Assembly (NCBI RefSeq): GCF_002646595.1
Contig: NZ_PDUD01000022.1
Location: forward strand, 62,001-126,000
Length of the DNA stretch: 64,000 nucleotides
Reading direction: 5' to 3'
Source of the DNA: Flavilitoribacter nigricans DSM 23189 = NBRC 102662
GTDB taxonomy: Bacteria; Bacteroidota; Bacteroidia; Chitinophagales; Saprospiraceae
The notes below the pieces were generated by a model that saw only the letters and a list, made by a program, of their open reading frames with translations, ran no database searches and was not told the DNA's origin. Of this stretch, positions 44,632 to 53,553 are shown piece after piece. Position 1 is the first letter of the stretch. Every line of letters begins with the position of its first letter. A program made the translations under genes and the position numbers.

Positions 44632-46347
44632 GTGCCAAAAACACTTCAACGCTACATTTTTTTTATTTTTTTTTCTGCAATCTTCTTTTTGCAGTGCCGC
44701 AAGGCCGATACTCCGCTCTATAATATTACGCAAAGCGTAGTGGCAGATTCGGCGATGGTCGTGAGTCCGCACCCCCTTTCTACCCAGGTTGGGATCGATG
44801 TGCTCCGGCAGGGAGGCAATGCGGTGGACGCCACCATTGCGCTTCAATTTGCCATGGCTGTGGTCTACCCCCGCGCCGGTAACATCGGCGGCGGCGGCTT
44901 CATGGTGATCCGGCAATCCGACGGTCAGACCGCCAGTCTCGACTACCGCGAAAAGGCCCCGGCGGCCGCCAACCGGAATATGTATCTGGACAGCCTGGAG
45001 AATGTGATCGATGGCCTGAGTACCAGCGGCCACCTGGCCGCCGGCGTACCCGGTACGGTAGCCGGCATGTTCGCTGCCCACCAGCAATACGGGAAGCTGC
45101 CCATCGCTCAATTGATCGAACCGGCCATCGAGCTGGCCAGGGAAGGCTTCCGCGTTTCCCAGGAAGAAGCCGACCGGCTGAACCGCTTCCAGGAGGACTT
45201 TCACAAATACAACGAAGCCCCCAACCCTTTCCTGAAAGAAAACTGGATGGAAGGTGATCTGCTGATGCAAGCGGAATTAGGGCAGACACTCGAACGTATC
45301 CGGGATCAGGGTGCTGCCGGATTTTACGGTGGCGAGACGGCCCGCCTGATCGCGGATGAAATGGCCGAAGGCAACGGCATCATCACTCCGCAGGATCTCC
45401 AGAATTACCAGGCGAAATGGCGTACGCCCCTGACGGATACCTATAAACAATACCGGGTGATCTCGATGCCGCCTTCCTCCAGCGGCGGGGTGGCCCTGCT
45501 GCAGATGTTGAAGATGCTCGAACCCTATCCGCTGTCTGACTACGGTTTTCATTCGCGGGAGGCCGTCCACCTGATGGCGGAAGTAGCCCGACGCGCCTAC
45601 GCCGACCGGGCCGAGCATATGGGAGATATGGACTTTTATCCCGTGCCGATCGATTCACTGCTGGCCGACCAGTACCTGCTGGATCGCATGCTGAATTTCC
45701 AGACCGACAGCGCTACTACGAGCGATCATATCCTGGCGGGTAACTTCACCGTTGGCATCGAAAGTTTTGAAACCACCCATACTTCCGTGGTGGACGGCGC
45801 CGGCAATGCCGTGTCCGTCACCACGACGCTCAATTCCAACTACGGTTGTAAGGTCTGGGTAGACGGTGCCGGTTTTTTCCTCAACAACGAAATGGACGAC
45901 TTTAGTGTCAAACCCGGCGTTCCTAATCAATTCGGGCTGATCGGCGCCGAAGCCAACGCCGTGGCCGCCAACAAGCGTATGCTCAGTAGTATGACGCCGA
46001 CCATTATTGAAAAGGACGGCAAGTTGTTTATGGTACTCGGTACTCCCGGCGGTTCGACCATAATAACCGCCGTTATGCAGGTTTTCCTGAATGTAGCCGA
46101 ATTCGGTATGGATCTGGAAGCGGCCGTCGGCGCCAAACGGTTCCACCACCAGTGGCTGCCGGACGTGATCATGGTGGAAGAGGGCGGCTTTTCGCCGGAG
46201 CTGAAAACGGCTCTGGAAGGCATGGGGCACAGTTTCCGCGAAGTACAGTCCATCGCCAAGGTGAAAGCGATCCAGGTACTGGAAGACGGCCGGCTGCACG
46301 GCGTAGCCGATCCCCGCAATACGGATGATGACGCCAAGGGGTATTAG
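44632..46347 (+). CDS. ggt: gamma-glutamyltransferase (glutathione hydrolase), lipoprotein
   Basis: N-terminal nucleophile hydrolase of 571 residues that removes the gamma-glutamyl group from glutathione and related peptides outside the cytoplasm. The signal ends at a cysteine (FFLQC), suggesting a lipoprotein. The large subunit starts with AMVVSPHPLSTQVGIDVLRQGGNAVDA and contains NIGGGGFMVIR. Self-cleavage should occur before Thr381 in ETTHTSVVDGAGNAVSVTTT, the new N-terminal nucleophile of the small subunit. Further marks: FFLNNEMDDFS and GTPGGSTII. The start codon is GTG; no ATG fits the signal peptide better. Confidence 0.93.
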   Translation: MPKTLQRYIFFIFFSAIFFLQCRKADTPLYNITQSVVADSAMVVSPHPLSTQVGIDVLRQGGNAVDATIALQFAMAVVYPRAGNIGGGGFMVIRQSDGQTASLDYREKAPAAANRNMYLDSLENVIDGLSTSGHLAAGVPGTVAGMFAAHQQYGKLPIAQLIEPAIELAREGFRVSQEEADRLNRFQEDFHKYNEAPNPFLKENWMEGDLLMQAELGQTLERIRDQGAAGFYGGETARLIADEMAEGNGIITPQDLQNYQAKWRTPLTDTYKQYRVISMPPSSSGGVALLQMLKMLEPYPLSDYGFHSREAVHLMAEVARRAYADRAEHMGDMDFYPVPIDSLLADQYLLDRMLNFQTDSATTSDHILAGNFTVGIESFETTHTSVVDGAGNAVSVTTTLNSNYGCKVWVDGAGFFLNNEMDDFSVKPGVPNQFGLIGAEANAVAANKRMLSSMTPTIIEKDGKLFMVLGTPGGSTIITAVMQVFLNVAEFGMDLEAAVGAKRFHHQWLPDVIMVEEGGFSPELKTALEGMGHSFREVQSIAKVKAIQVLEDGRLHGVADPRNTDDDAKGY

Positions 46348-46436
46348 GGTACTGCAGATCCCTGATTGGGGTTGAGTTAGTTATACTGCACAAAGTCACA
46401 TGTTGTCAAGTATAGGATAAGCAGTTTCAAGAAATT

Positions 46437-46472
46437 CAGCAGCCATCTCAAAACATTTTGGGATGGCTGCTG
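46437..46472. terminator. 17-bp hairpin downstream of ggt
   Basis: The arms 46437-46453 and 46456-46472 (core CAGCAGCCATC / GATGGCTGCTG) pair with one mismatch across a two-base loop. It lies 90 bp after the ggt stop codon. There is no U-tract on the plus strand. Confidence 0.5.
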
Positions 46473-46481
46473 GAAAAATAG

Positions 46482-46514
46482 GAGAAGTTTGAAAACTTCT
46501 GCTGCCGGAGAAAC
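46482..46514 (-). mobile_element. solo end of the pyrE-type MITE family
   Basis: The 27 bases at 46487-46513 are identical, in reverse orientation, to the inner side of the right end of the MITE-like element at 54171-54331, and the outermost bases GAGA are also kept. The rest of that element is absent: the sequence runs directly into copy B of the other repeat at 46515. This suggests that one element inserted into, or recombined with, the other. Confidence 0.6.
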
Positions 46515-46822
46515 CCTGGATTTCAGCATTTTCAGTGATAGGACTCACGGCCCTCGCAAAGCTGTAAGCTAATCTTAAAACGTACTCTCGTCAACCGGAT
46601 GGCTTAAAATCACTCTTTGAATTCGCCGTTTCACCTGATGGAGGAATCTCATTTTATCTCCAGGGCGATGCCCTTGTCCATGTCAGTGGCGTAGCTGCGA
46701 AAATAATTGTAGATCAGTAACAGGGTTTACATCGAAGGGCGTAGCCCTGGCCAGGTATTAATCCAGAATGTCCATTTTCTTATTCTATTTACCGGACGCT
46801 ACATAAAATGATAAAGTTGAGA
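46515..46822 (-). repeat. MITE-like dispersed element, copy B (308 bp)
   Basis: The reverse complement aligns along its full length with 15696-16056. It keeps the hairpin string (AGGGCTACGCCCT, AGGGCATCGCCCT) and the motif CAACCGGATGGCTTAA seen in copy A as AAACCGGATGGCTTAA or close to it. It lacks the 53 bp module of copy A. The left terminal repeat is well kept (15 of 18 positions), the right one is degenerate. It fills half of the 589 bp gap between ggt and the P-type ATPase gene; no gene is visible there. Confidence 0.78.
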
Positions 46823-46936
46823 TAAAGGGTGACGCTACCGGAAATCCGGAATTGACCGGGTGGGAAAAGCACATCCCGCCGTCATCAGGTGTTTTACAAA
46901 AAAAGAACTAGGCTGTAACACCAAACCACCCTGTAC

Positions 46937-49420
46937 ATGCAAAAACTGCAACTGGAGCTCCCCGTACTGCTACCCGATATTCCCCACGAAAAGGACCAAT
47001 GCGTTGACCGTCTGATCGATCGTTTACAAGATGAAAGTGGTATTGACCGGGCCCACCTGGAAGGAAAAGATCCGGCCCGGCTCTGTCTGCACTACGATCC
47101 CGAACTTATCTCCCTGCAAAAAGTAAAAAGTATTGCGAAGCAAAGCGGTGCCGGCCTGACCCGGCGTTTCCGCCATTCGTTACTGGATGTAAAAGGGATC
47201 CGGCACGCCCGGCACGCCCGTCGTATTGAACGCGACCTGCTGGACCGGGAAGGGATACTCGAAGCGGTAGCCTCGGTTGCCGGCAGCCTGCGGCTTGAAT
47301 GGGACAGCCAGTTGATCTCCGAAGCAGATATCCAGAACGCCGTTCAACAGTCCGGATTAACCCTGGTCGAAGATGCCGGAACCGTTCCGTCCGAAGCCCA
47401 CGACCATGATCATGACCACGACCACGATCATGGACACGATCACGACGAACAGGAACACGGAGGCGGACACGATCATCAGCACGGAGGTTTTCTCGGCGAG
47501 TACACGGAACTCTATTTCGCTATCGGTAGCGGGGTATTCTGGCTAGCCGGGCTGCTTCTTTCTCTTACTGGCTTTGGGGCAGAATGGGTGACGACCGCCT
47601 TGTTTATCATCGCCCTGATCCTCGGTGGTTATTTTACCTTGCTGGAGGCGATTGCCACCATCCGTCAGGGCAAATTCGAAATAGACTTTCTGATGCTGGT
47701 GGCCGCGGCCGGAGCCGCAGCGCTCGGCAAATGGGAGGAAGCAGCCCTTTTGCTTTTCCTCTTCAGTCTGGGGCACGCCCTAGAAAATTACGCCATGAAC
47801 CGGGCCCGGAAATCCATCACCGCCCTGGCCGAACTGGCCCCACCCACGGCCCTGCTCAAAAGGCAGGATGAACTGGAAGAAGTAGCGGTAGAGCAGCTTG
47901 CAGTGGGCGATATCATCGTCGTAAAGCCCAATTCCAAGATCGCGGCCGACGGTGTCGTAATCAAAGGGAACAGTGCCGTCAACCAGGCTCCGATCACCGG
48001 AGAGAGTGTTCCGGTAAATAAATACGCCGTATCCGATCCGAATCAGGAGCAGGACCTGCAAACCTTACCAGCAGAACACCGGGCCTTTGCCGGTACCATC
48101 AACGGCAGCAACGTTCTGGAGATAAAGGTGCTCAAACCCGCCCGGGACAGTACGCTTTCCCGACTGGTGACCATGGTGAAAGAAGCCGAAACCCAAAAGT
48201 CTCCAACCCAGCACCTCACCGATAAGTTTGAACGCTATTTTGTGCCGGCGGTGCTCGTATTGGTAGCGCTCCTGCATTTTGCCTTTCTGGTGATCGACGA
48301 ACCGTTCTCGGCCAGTTTTTACCGGGCCATGGCCGTACTGGTGGCCGCGTCTCCCTGTGCGCTGGCGATCTCTACCCCCAGCGCCGTTCTGGCCGGAGTG
48401 GCCCGGGCCGCGCGCCAGGGCGTTCTCATCAAAGGCGGGCGACCGCTGGAAGACCTCGGCAGCCTCAATGCCGTGGCCTTTGACAAAACCGGAACGCTGA
48501 CGGAAGGCAAACCGAAATTAACGAAAGTAGTTCCCCAGAAAGGGGTCTCGGAGGAAGAGCTGTTGCGGGTGGCTGTACCCGTAGAACAACTGAGTGATCA
48601 CCCCCTGGCTGCCGCTATAGTGGAAGGAGGTGAGGCCATCCTCCAGGACGACGCGCTGCCGAAAGCCCAGGGCCTGGAGGCACTAACCGCCCGAGGCATC
48701 AAAGCCCAACTGGCCGGCAAAACCGTCCATATCGGAAACCGCAGATTATTCCGGGAACTGACCGGAGAAGCCATCCCATCGGATATTGACCGGACAATGA
48801 GTGAACTGGAAGCGGGTGGAAATACGGCGATGATCGTGCACGAAGACGGTCGTTACCTCGGCGTGATCAGTGTGATGGATGTCGCCCGGCCGGAAGCAAA
48901 AACAACCCTGCAAAAACTGAAGGAACGCGGTATCCGCCGCATGATCATGCTCACCGGTGATCACCAGAAGGTAGCGGACGCCGTAGGAAAAGAGCTGGGG
49001 ATTACCGACCCGATGGGCAGCCTGCTGCCGGAGGATAAGGTGGCCGCCATTGAAAAATTGAAACAGGAAGAAGGTCAGGTTGCAATGGTCGGCGACGGGG
49101 TAAACGACGCACCGGCGATGGCCAGAAGTACCGTCGGCATCGCCATGGGGGCCGCCGGATCGGACGTCGCACTGGAAACCGCAGACATCGCCCTGATGGC
49201 CGATAAACTGGATAACCTGCCCTTCGCTATCGGTCTCAGCCGGAAAGCCAAGGGGATCATTAAACAAAACCTTTGGATCAGTTTGGGAATGGTAGCTATT
49301 CTGGTACCCCTGACGCTGTTGGGCGTAGCGGAGATCGGACCGGCGGTGATCGCCCACGAGGGCTCTACCTTGGTAGTCGTCGGCAACGCCCTACGACTAC
49401 TGGCCTACAAGAGTAAATAA
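46937..49420 (+). CDS. P1B-type heavy-metal ATPase with His-rich linker (P1B-4-like)
   Basis: An 827-residue inner membrane metal exporter. Two HMA-like N-terminal domains (about 1-75 and 80-150) lack the CxxC metal site. A His/Asp-rich linker (about 155-187; HDHDHDHDHDHGHDHDEQ) precedes the membrane part. The catalytic motifs are TGES (PITGESVPV), SPC in the ion-binding helix (about 472-474; AASPCALAIS), DKTGT with phosphorylated Asp516, HPLA and GDGVNDAP. The last helix carries HEGST (about 807). SPC plus HEGxT points to the P1B-4 group (Co, Fe, Ni or Zn) rather than CPC-type ZntA or CopA. The metal exported is not certain. It is monocistronic, with no metalloregulator nearby. Confidence 0.9.
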   Translation: MQKLQLELPVLLPDIPHEKDQCVDRLIDRLQDESGIDRAHLEGKDPARLCLHYDPELISLQKVKSIAKQSGAGLTRRFRHSLLDVKGIRHARHARRIERDLLDREGILEAVASVAGSLRLEWDSQLISEADIQNAVQQSGLTLVEDAGTVPSEAHDHDHDHDHDHGHDHDEQEHGGGHDHQHGGFLGEYTELYFAIGSGVFWLAGLLLSLTGFGAEWVTTALFIIALILGGYFTLLEAIATIRQGKFEIDFLMLVAAAGAAALGKWEEAALLLFLFSLGHALENYAMNRARKSITALAELAPPTALLKRQDELEEVAVEQLAVGDIIVVKPNSKIAADGVVIKGNSAVNQAPITGESVPVNKYAVSDPNQEQDLQTLPAEHRAFAGTINGSNVLEIKVLKPARDSTLSRLVTMVKEAETQKSPTQHLTDKFERYFVPAVLVLVALLHFAFLVIDEPFSASFYRAMAVLVAASPCALAISTPSAVLAGVARAARQGVLIKGGRPLEDLGSLNAVAFDKTGTLTEGKPKLTKVVPQKGVSEEELLRVAVPVEQLSDHPLAAAIVEGGEAILQDDALPKAQGLEALTARGIKAQLAGKTVHIGNRRLFRELTGEAIPSDIDRTMSELEAGGNTAMIVHEDGRYLGVISVMDVARPEAKTTLQKLKERGIRRMIMLTGDHQKVADAVGKELGITDPMGSLLPEDKVAAIEKLKQEEGQVAMVGDGVNDAPAMARSTVGIAMGAAGSDVALETADIALMADKLDNLPFAIGLSRKAKGIIKQNLWISLGMVAILVPLTLLGVAEIGPAVIAHEGSTLVVVGNALRLLAYKSK

Positions 49421-49504
49421 GAAGATCAGTCACAAAGTACCGTAACATCGGAAAGCAACAACAAGCACGACACCAAGATGGTTAGGTACTTTGTGGCCGG
49501 ATAC

Positions 49505-49568
49505 TTCCAACATTTCCACCTTCCAACGTTCTAACGTTCTAACGTTCTAACATTCAAACGTTTCCACC
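49505..49568. repeat. 8-bp-period degenerate repeat array (unit about TTCTAACG)
   Basis: Eight octamers in perfect register, including TTCTAACG, TTCTAACA and TTCCAACG, end 5 bases before the stop codon of the minus-strand metallo-hydrolase gene. Sequence between the ATPase stop and the array shows nothing else. Confidence 0.85.
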
Positions 49569-49573
49569 GGACA

Positions 49574-50428
49574 CTAACTGCCGAAAAGCTGTTCCGCATC
49601 CACCATTTCCTTCATGGCGATCCGGCCCCTTTCGTTGCGTTGTATGCTGATACAGGAGATCCGGGGATCGTGCTCGAAGAACAATACGTAATGGTGTTCC
49701 AGTGCTTCTTCCAGCATTCGTTTCTTCTCGTCCATGGTATTCAGGGGGCGCAGATCGTAGCTCATTACGTACGGTAGTCCCAGATGCCCGGCAGAAGGGA
49801 TCAGATCGGCACAAAAGACGAGCGTCCGGCCGTTGTACGTAATGATCGGCAACATCATCGCTTCGGTATGGCCGTAAACGAAACGCAGCCGGATGCCGGG
49901 TATCCACTCTACATCCTTTTCCGACTCGGGGATGAATTTGAGCTGGCCGGCTTCCCGCAATGGTTCGATATTTTCCTTGAGGAAAGAAGCCGCCTCCCGC
50001 GGATTCGGATCCATGGCCCAGTTGTAATGAGCTTCGCTCGTCCAGTAAGTAGCATTCGGGAAGGTCGGCACCAGATCCTCCCCTACGTAACGAACGGCCC
50101 CGCCAACGTGGTCAAAATGCATATGGGTAAGCAGTACATCGGTGATCTCGGCGGGCGTGTAACCTTTATTGGCCAGAGACAGCAGCAGATCCGTATCTCC
50201 ATGCGGATGAAAATGGGAGCGGAATTTTTCATCCTGCTTGTCTCCCATACCGGTATCGATCAGGATACGCCGGTCGCCGGTATCCACCAGCAGGCAGCGC
50301 ATGGCCCAGGTACAGAGATTATGGTCATCGGGCGGATTGATCTTCTTCCACATTACTTTCGGGACTACCCCGAACATGGCGCCTCCATCCAATTTAAACA
50401 ATCCGGTTTCGATGATCCTTAATTTCAT
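49574..50428 (-). CDS. MBL-fold metallo-hydrolase (lactonase-like)
   Basis: A 284-residue metallo-beta-lactamase-fold enzyme. The zinc motif is THMHFDHVGG (HxHxDH); further ligands are seen in FVYGHTEAMM, VFCADLIP and FFEHDPRIS. The overall pattern (MRCLLVDTGDRRILIDTGMG, SEAHYNWA) resembles N-acyl-homoserine lactonase-type and related hydrolases. The substrate is not known, and quorum quenching should not be assumed. No signal peptide is present. It lies 100 bp downstream of ribH, possibly in one transcript. Confidence 0.85.
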   Translation of the reverse strand: MKLRIIETGLFKLDGGAMFGVVPKVMWKKINPPDDHNLCTWAMRCLLVDTGDRRILIDTGMGDKQDEKFRSHFHPHGDTDLLLSLANKGYTPAEITDVLLTHMHFDHVGGAVRYVGEDLVPTFPNATYWTSEAHYNWAMDPNPREAASFLKENIEPLREAGQLKFIPESEKDVEWIPGIRLRFVYGHTEAMMLPIITYNGRTLVFCADLIPSAGHLGLPYVMSYDLRPLNTMDEKKRMLEEALEHHYVLFFEHDPRISCISIQRNERGRIAMKEMVDAEQLFGS

Positions 50429-50528
50429 AATTGGTATTTATTGGTTAGTCTGTAGTTTCCTTTCCGGTCTGCGGATACCAAGTTTCGGCGGTCAGTCAGC
50501 TGTTCTGGTAAACGCTGTAGCGAAGCGA

Positions 50529-51050
50529 TCAGTTGAAGCCCAGAGGGCGCTTGCCGCTTTTGCTCAGTTCTTTTTTTAACGCCGCCATCCGCAGGGCGGT
50601 TACGGCTGCTTCCACGCCTTTGTTGCCGTGTTTGCCGCCGGCACGTTCTTTAGCCTGTTCTTCCGTGTTGGGCGTCAGTACACCGTAGATGAAAGGCTTG
50701 CCCATGGCCATGCCCAGATTGGTGAGGCCGGTAGCGACCGCGTTGTTGATGTACTCATCGTGCTTGGTCTCGCCCTTAATCACGCAGCCGATGCAGATCA
50801 CGGCATCCGGATTGAGGTAGCTGGCTACCATCTTGGCGGCGCTCGGCAATTCGAAAGCGCCCGGTACCTGCACGGTATGGATCTTTACGGGATCGGCTCC
50901 GTGCTTGACCAGGGTTTCAAAACAGCCTTCGTAGAGCGCGTGGGTAATTTCCGAATTCCAGTCCGAAACGATAATTCCGAAGCTCATTTCCTCCGCGGAA
51001 GGAATATTTTTTTCGTCGTATTGGGACAAATTTTTCAGTGCACTTGCCAT
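50529..51050 (-). CDS. ribH: 6,7-dimethyl-8-ribityllumazine synthase
   Basis: Penultimate enzyme of riboflavin synthesis; condenses 5-amino-6-ribitylaminouracil with dihydroxybutanone phosphate. Family marks: IIVSDWNSEITHALYEGCFE, VPGAFELPSAAKMVA and VICIGCVIKGETKHDEYI with the catalytic His, then TNLGMAMGKPFIYGVLT. It is 173 residues long from the ATG at 51050; the frame is open 19 codons further, but that extension is not conserved in appearance. No FMN riboswitch was seen upstream. The C-terminus is a basic tail (KSGKRPLGFN). Confidence 0.95.
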   Translation of the reverse strand: MASALKNLSQYDEKNIPSAEEMSFGIIVSDWNSEITHALYEGCFETLVKHGADPVKIHTVQVPGAFELPSAAKMVASYLNPDAVICIGCVIKGETKHDEYINNAVATGLTNLGMAMGKPFIYGVLTPNTEEQAKERAGGKHGNKGVEAAVTALRMAALKKELSKSGKRPLGFN

Positions 51051-51283
51051 GTTGAATTGTTTTTTATCCGTGAGTTGGTGATGGAATACCCGGAAGGAAA
51101 AGGACACGCTCCACGCTGAACGAACAGCCCGAGAGTAACACCGGAACGGGTCATAAGCTCAGCCCTGCACTCGCCACCGGGCTTTCATTAAGATAGTAGC
51201 CCAGAGGGCAGGATTATCACCTCTCTTTCTGCAAAAATTGTTCTGACGAGCGGCCGGCAAGCGGCACGCTTACGTTAATAAAC

Positions 51284-51323
51284 AAAAAAAGGTAAGACTG
51301 TTTGAACGGTCTCACCTTTTTTT
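51284..51323. terminator. bidirectional intrinsic terminator
   Basis: AAAAAAAGGT and ACCTTTTTTT flank an inner AGAC/GTCT pairing, so either strand ends in a T-run after a stem. It lies 41 bp past the stop codon of the TPR protein gene on the minus strand. Confidence 0.8.
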
Positions 51324-51364
51324 GCCAAAGAATTTTCCTTCAATAGAACTTCCTGCCGGCGATC

Positions 51365-52060
51365 TTAGCTGGCGTCAGCCACGCGGGTCAGGTATTTATC
51401 GATATCCGATGCGTAGGGTGAATCGGGATATTCCGTTTTTACTTGTTCGTAAGCTTCCCGGGCTGCTTCCAGATCGCCCTGCTTTTCGTGCAGCATCCCC
51501 AGTTTTTTGAGGTAGTAAGAAGCCAGTACCGAGTTATCACTCTGGTTGACGGCTTTTTTATAGCTGCTCAGTGCGTCGTCCATACGTCCCAGTTCGGAGT
51601 AGGTATCGCCCAGCGCTCCGAATTTCATCACCGGGAGAATATCTCCGGAAGGATCGTAATCTTCCAGATAATCGGCTGCGGCTTCAAATTGCCCCAGGTT
51701 CAGATAGCTGATACCGGCGTAGTAGTGCGCCAGGTTGGCTGCTTCCGTACCGCCGTAGTTGTCAATGATATCCAGAAAACCGCTGCTACCCACGCCCGGG
51801 CTGGTCAGTGCCTGTGCGAAAGAGTCGCGCTCAAACTGATATTGAGCCAGGTTCATTTGATCAATGGCCTCCGCTTCACGTGGGGCCTGATAGAAATTCT
51901 TATAGATCAGCAGGCCGCCGAAAACGAGGATCAGGGCCACACCAAAACCAAACACCAGACGCTGATTTTTCTCAAAAAAACCTTGCGCCTGATCGCGTAC
52001 CTCCACGATATCCACTAAGGTCTCATCCGCTTGCTTCCGATTCTTTATTCTTCTTGCCAT
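51365..52060 (-). CDS. membrane-anchored tetratricopeptide repeat protein (YfgM/TPR_21-like)
   Basis: A 231-residue bitopic inner membrane protein. A charged cytoplasmic N-terminus (residues 1-33) precedes one transmembrane helix (LVFGFGVALILVFGGLLIY). The periplasmic part contains at least three TPR-like helix pairs (NLAHYYAGISYLNLGQFEAAADYL; KFGALGDTYSELGRMDDALSSY; GMLHEKQGDLEAAREAYEQV). This layout resembles YfgM, a partner of periplasmic chaperones at the Sec translocon, but the role here is unproven. It is followed by a bidirectional terminator and preceded by a probable promoter. Confidence 0.8.
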   Translation of the reverse strand: MARRIKNRKQADETLVDIVEVRDQAQGFFEKNQRLVFGFGVALILVFGGLLIYKNFYQAPREAEAIDQMNLAQYQFERDSFAQALTSPGVGSSGFLDIIDNYGGTEAANLAHYYAGISYLNLGQFEAAADYLEDYDPSGDILPVMKFGALGDTYSELGRMDDALSSYKKAVNQSDNSVLASYYLKKLGMLHEKQGDLEAAREAYEQVKTEYPDSPYASDIDKYLTRVADAS

Positions 52061-52126
52061 TGGTTCAAAATCTTATTTTCGCTTGATTAATAAGCACTTA
52101 CATTTACGAGCTCCAAAAAAGCCACG

Positions 52127-52134
52127 CAAAAATA
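52127..52134 (-). promoter_or_regulatory. putative -7 element of the TPR gene promoter
   Basis: The minus strand reads TATTTTTG followed by CG, a TAnnTTTG match, 66 bases upstream of the start codon. No TTG -33 box at the normal distance. Confidence 0.35.
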
Positions 52135-52173
52135 AACAAACTTTATTGAATGTTGCACCTTCCGCAATAAAAA

Positions 52174-52206
52174 ACGGTGAGTACCTGCAAAACTGATACT
52201 CACCGT
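52174..52206 (-). terminator. intrinsic terminator of pdhA
   Basis: ACGGTGAGTA and TACTCACCGT form a perfect 10 bp stem with a 13-base loop. On the minus strand it is followed by TTTTTTATT. It starts 22 bp past the pdhA stop codon. Confidence 0.88.
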
Positions 52207-52228
52207 AGGGTATATTTTTTAAGAAATC

Positions 52229-53260
52229 CTAGTCGCGAATGAAGGGATAATCCTTCTGTACGTAGTTGTCAGTGTACAGTTCGGAAGCATCCGGGTAATC
52301 GGACTCTTCGGCGAACTTCACGGCTTCGTCGATCTCTTTTTTAATTTTTGCTTTGATCTCCTTGATCTCCTCTTCGGTAGCGATACCTTCCTTCAGAATC
52401 TTGGCTTCGGTCTGCTTCACCGGGTCGCGATCCATGTATTCTTTCACCTCTTCCTTGGTCCGGTATTTGGCCGGGTCGGAAACGGAGTGTCCTTTATAGC
52501 GATAGGTCCGGATCTCCAGGAAGTAAGGACCTTTGCCCGCGCGGATGTGTTCCGCCGCTTTGGTGATGGCTTCGTGTACGGATTCGGGCGTCATCCCGTC
52601 CACTACTTCGCTCGGCATATCAAAAGCCGAACCGATCTTATACAGCTCGGTTACGTTGGAGGTCCGCTTTACAGAAGTACCCATGGCGTAACCGTTGTTC
52701 TCTACGATATAAAGTACCGGAAGTTTCCAGCTCATGGCCATGTTGAAAGATTCGTACAGCGCACCCTGGCGGGCAGCACCGTCACCAAACATGGTCACAC
52801 ACAGATTATCGGTACCCCGATACTGCTCGGCGAAGGCAATTCCCGTGCCGATGGGGATCTGAGCCCCCACGATACCGTTACCTCCGAAATAGCGATTCTC
52901 GGCGGAGAAGAAGTGCATGGAACCACCTTTACCCTTCACGATACCGGTCTCTTTACCGAACAACTCGGCCATAGCTTCGTTAGAAGTCACACCGCGTCCC
53001 AGAGCGATCCCGTGCTGGCGGTAAGCCGTCACGATCGCATCTTCTTTACGGATGGCAGATTCAATACCGGCCGCAAGAGCTTCCTGTCCGATATAAACGT
53101 GACAGAAACCACGTACTTTTTGCTGACCGTACATCATCAGAGCCCGTTCCTCGAAACGGCGAATGCGCAGCATCAATTCGTACCACTCCAGATAAGTTTC
53201 TTTACTATACTGGTTTGCTTTCTTTCTACCTCTTTTCTTTTTTTCAACAGCTGTATCCAT
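52229..53260 (-). CDS. pdhA: pyruvate dehydrogenase E1 component, alpha subunit
   Basis: Thiamine-diphosphate enzyme subunit of the pyruvate dehydrogenase complex, 343 residues. Key marks: RRFEERALMMYGQQKVRGFCHVYIGQEA, GKGGSMHFF, and the ThDP/Mg motif GDGAARQGALYESFNMA followed by VENNGYAMGT; the phosphorylation-loop region YRYKGHSVSDPAKYR is conserved. The C-terminus after residue 290 is rich in Lys and Glu. The beta subunit and E2 are not adjacent: the gene has its own terminator, so the partner is encoded elsewhere. Relatives acting on branched 2-oxoacids exist, but motif details fit pyruvate. Confidence 0.93.
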   Translation of the reverse strand: MDTAVEKKKRGRKKANQYSKETYLEWYELMLRIRRFEERALMMYGQQKVRGFCHVYIGQEALAAGIESAIRKEDAIVTAYRQHGIALGRGVTSNEAMAELFGKETGIVKGKGGSMHFFSAENRYFGGNGIVGAQIPIGTGIAFAEQYRGTDNLCVTMFGDGAARQGALYESFNMAMSWKLPVLYIVENNGYAMGTSVKRTSNVTELYKIGSAFDMPSEVVDGMTPESVHEAITKAAEHIRAGKGPYFLEIRTYRYKGHSVSDPAKYRTKEEVKEYMDRDPVKQTEAKILKEGIATEEEIKEIKAKIKKEIDEAVKFAEESDYPDASELYTDNYVQKDYPFIRD

Positions 53261-53364
53261 CTTTTCTTATGAGTTTTAGCCAAGTTGGCGATTTGTAGTG
53301 GAAGATAAGCAATCATCTCCTATAGGGTAACGTATGACGAACCTTCTGGTTTGCCATGCAGCGG

Positions 53365-53372
53365 CAAATATA
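53365..53372 (-). promoter_or_regulatory. putative -7 element of the pdhA promoter
   Basis: The minus strand reads TATATTTG followed by CCG, a perfect TAnnTTTG match, 104 bases upstream of the pdhA start, in a 293 bp gap with no visible gene. Confidence 0.4.
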
Positions 53373-53553
53373 AGCTTAAGCCACGAAATATCCGCTATAA
53401 TCATGACGGTATTCGGCACGAATCACCCTACTCCGGAAATATCTTCCCGGCACAAAGTGATTGGGTATTTTCCGAAATCCCTTCGGTCCGTCTTTACGGT
53501 ACCCCAATTCAATCACTCCGGACGGGGCCTAAGCCCTCCGCACCCAAGCGGTC

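Noticed and set aside
46937-49420. ZntA/CopA assignment for the metal ATPase
   Set aside because: The ion-binding helix has SPC rather than CPC and the N-terminal HMA-like domains lack CxxC, so a Zn/Cd/Pb or Cu name is not supported.
50529-51107. Longer start for ribH at 51107
   Set aside because: The extra 19 residues are not typical of lumazine synthase; the ATG at 51050 gives the usual N-terminus.
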